Shown: piece after piece, positions 4,998 to 6,098 of the stretch | Layout: the number at the start of each line of letters is the position of its first letter | Numbering within the stretch: the first letter of the stretch is position 1 | DNA from: Bacteroidia bacterium | GTDB lineage: Bacteria; Bacteroidota; Bacteroidia; Bacteroidales; GCA-2748055 | DNA length: 6,098 nt | Reading direction: 5' to 3' | Assembly (NCBI GenBank): GCA_004525825.1 | Contig: SPBY01000202.1 | Coordinates: 1-6,098, forward strand | Notes under the pieces: model-generated | What the model was told of the DNA's origin: nothing | Seen by the model: only the letters and a program-made list of their open reading frames with translations | Database searches by the model: none | Translations under genes and position numbers: made by a program

Positions 4998-6098
4998 CTA
5001 TTTCTGTTTGTAGGAGATCACCTTGTACTTTTTTTGCAGACCCGAAAGTGCCTTGAAAGAGTCGGTTTCGGCATCGTAGAGCACCTCAATCTCCTCCCCG
5101 GTCACTTCATCCACTAAGATGATGGCAAAGTCCTTAAGGCTCAAGCCCGGGTTATCCACAGCCAGACTGAGCTCGTTGGTGATGAATGCATCCTCTTCGG
5201 TGATCTCTACATACCAGAGGTCCCGGCGACCCACACCCTCATTGGTAAAACGGGTATAAAGCGCCTGCAGACCGTTGTTGATGGGCACGTAGTAGGTATT
5301 GTCTGCGGTGGTGTTCAGGGGAAATCCGATGTTGGTGGGCTGGCTCCATTGCTTGTTATCCTCCAATTCGCTTCTGAAAATATCATATCCACCCATGTTG
5401 AAATGGCCCTTGGAAGCAAAGACAAACCTGTCCCCTGTGGGGGCCATGAAGGCAGAAGTTTCGTCTTTGTCCGTATTGATTCCGGCGCCCATGTTTGCAG
5501 CTTCCCCCCAGCTTCCGTCGGCTTGTCGCTCTGAATACCAGAGATCCAGCCCGCCTTCTCCTCCCCGCCGGTCACTGGAGAAATAAATATGTCTCCCATC
5601 GGGACTGAAAGAGGCATGGTCCTCATTGGAGTTTGAGTTAATGTCGCCTTTGACAGGTACGGCCGGACTCCACATGTTTCCGTTGTGCTGGCTGATCCAG
5701 ATATCCGAATCGCCCTTTTTACCCCTTTTTACCAGCAGAAGGCTCTTTCCGTCGAAGGAGAGACCCGCTGGAAACAGGTCGCCGTCGGAAACAATCTGGG
5801 GAGTAATCAGCTCGGGAATGGTCCATTGATTGTCCTTCCGGATCGACATATAGACTGCTTCGTAGAAAGTTTTGGTGTTGGCCCACACCATCACCTGGCC
5901 GTTGCCCGAGATCACCCCGTTGTAGTCGTCACTGGTGCTGTTGATGGGTTCGTTGAAGTAGAGGCTGCGGATCTTGATTGCAGCATCTTTGATAATCTTG
6001 GCCCTTTCTATGGCGAGTACTGCCTCTTCGGTGATGCGCACATTGTATTTCTTTTCAAAGTCTTTAAGTCCTCGAAATGTGTTCAGTGCATCCAGCGC
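4998..6098 (-). CDS. PD40 (WD40-like) beta-propeller protein, C-terminal part (start beyond right edge)
   Basis: The frame is open from the right edge to the TAG at 5000-4998, giving 366 residues; an in-frame GTG at 6041 is internal, since coding continues upstream of it (ALDALNTFRGLKDFEKKYN). Residues 1-45 are helical in look, perhaps the end of a TPR-like segment. Five propeller-type repeats follow: YNGVISGNGQ (59-68), LSFDGKSLLL with SDIW (113-134), FSPDGRHIYFSSDRRG with LDLWYS (164-189), FMAPTGDRFVFAS with GYDIF (217-241) and the weaker NNGLQALYTRF with RRDLWYVEI (275-299). SPDG and DLW lines are typical of PD40 repeats. Residues 320-365 (VDEVTGEEIEV...LQKKYKVISYK) look like a small carboxypeptidase-regulatory-type beta domain. 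In Bacteroidota this order usually continues into an OmpA C-terminal domain in envelope lipoproteins, including PorE of the type IX secretion system; here the frame stops first. A periplasmic location is expected, but the signal peptide is not in view. Function is unknown. Confidence 0.83.
   Translation of the reverse strand, partial: ALDALNTFRGLKDFEKKYNVRITEEAVLAIERAKIIKDAAIKIRSLYFNEPINSTSDDYNGVISGNGQVMVWANTKTFYEAVYMSIRKDNQWTIPELITPQIVSDGDLFPAGLSFDGKSLLLVKRGKKGDSDIWISQHNGNMWSPAVPVKGDINSNSNEDHASFSPDGRHIYFSSDRRGGEGGLDLWYSERQADGSWGEAANMGAGINTDKDETSAFMAPTGDRFVFASKGHFNMGGYDIFRSELEDNKQWSQPTNIGFPLNTTADNTYYVPINNGLQALYTRFTNEGVGRRDLWYVEITEEDAFITNELSLAVDNPGLSLKDFAIILVDEVTGEEIEVLYDAETDSFKALSGLQKKYKVISYKQK

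Noticed and set aside
4998..6041. Complete 347-residue gene starting at the GTG at 6041
   Set aside because: The frame stays open up to the window edge at 6098 with protein-like codons, so the GTG is most likely an internal valine and the gene is partial.
1..6098. CRISPR array, insertion sequence, tRNA or phage remnants
   Set aside because: No regularly spaced repeats, transposase or integrase motifs, terminal inverted repeats or cloverleaf-like sequence could be seen on either strand; intergenic gaps are all under 100 bp.

Overview
The window looks like ordinary chromosome of a Bacteroidota bacterium, probably close to the Bacteroidales/Marinilabiliales; the rank below phylum is only a guess. 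The evidence is the set of genes: a single-domain AMP nucleosidase of about 256 residues, a stand-alone HsdR N-terminal-like protein divergent from it, a holA of Bacteroidota type, and a PD40 (WD40-like) propeller protein of the kind found in cell-envelope lipoproteins of this phylum. Ribosome-binding sites of the AGGAGG kind are absent before the starts, which also fits. Base composition looks even, near 50% GC by eye, and coding density is very high. I see no mobile element, tRNA, rRNA, CRISPR array or attachment site.

Layout: the left edge (1-302, minus) carries the N-terminal 100 codons of an NhaC-type Na+/H+ antiporter. It is divergent from a YqgE/AlgH-family gene (397-984, plus). That gene converges on a four-gene minus-strand cluster that reads, in transcription order, AMP nucleosidase (3949-3179), DNA polymerase III delta holA (3166-2162), a rhomboid protease (2149-1529) and a GmhB/HisB-N-like HAD phosphatase (1513-1028). 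The gaps are 12, 12 and 15 bp, so this is very likely one operon. Only 44 bp separate it from the divergent PD-(D/E)xK protein (3994-4443, plus). That gene converges on a second minus-strand pair: a PD40 propeller protein whose start lies beyond the right edge (6098-4998) and, 1 bp after its stop, a GNAT acetyltransferase starting with GTG (4996-4469).

Both convergent junctions (around 1028 and 4480) carry a near-perfect hairpin that overlaps the last codons of the minus-strand gene and probably ends transcription in both directions.

Functionally, the main operon mixes nucleotide salvage (AMP to adenine plus ribose 5-phosphate), the replisome clamp loader, membrane proteolysis and a sugar-phosphate phosphatase. 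No obvious single pathway joins them. The most open question is the role of the stand-alone HsdR_N-like protein, which keeps nuclease-core residues but has no restriction partner here. I did not find a clear new system; most of the window is housekeeping.
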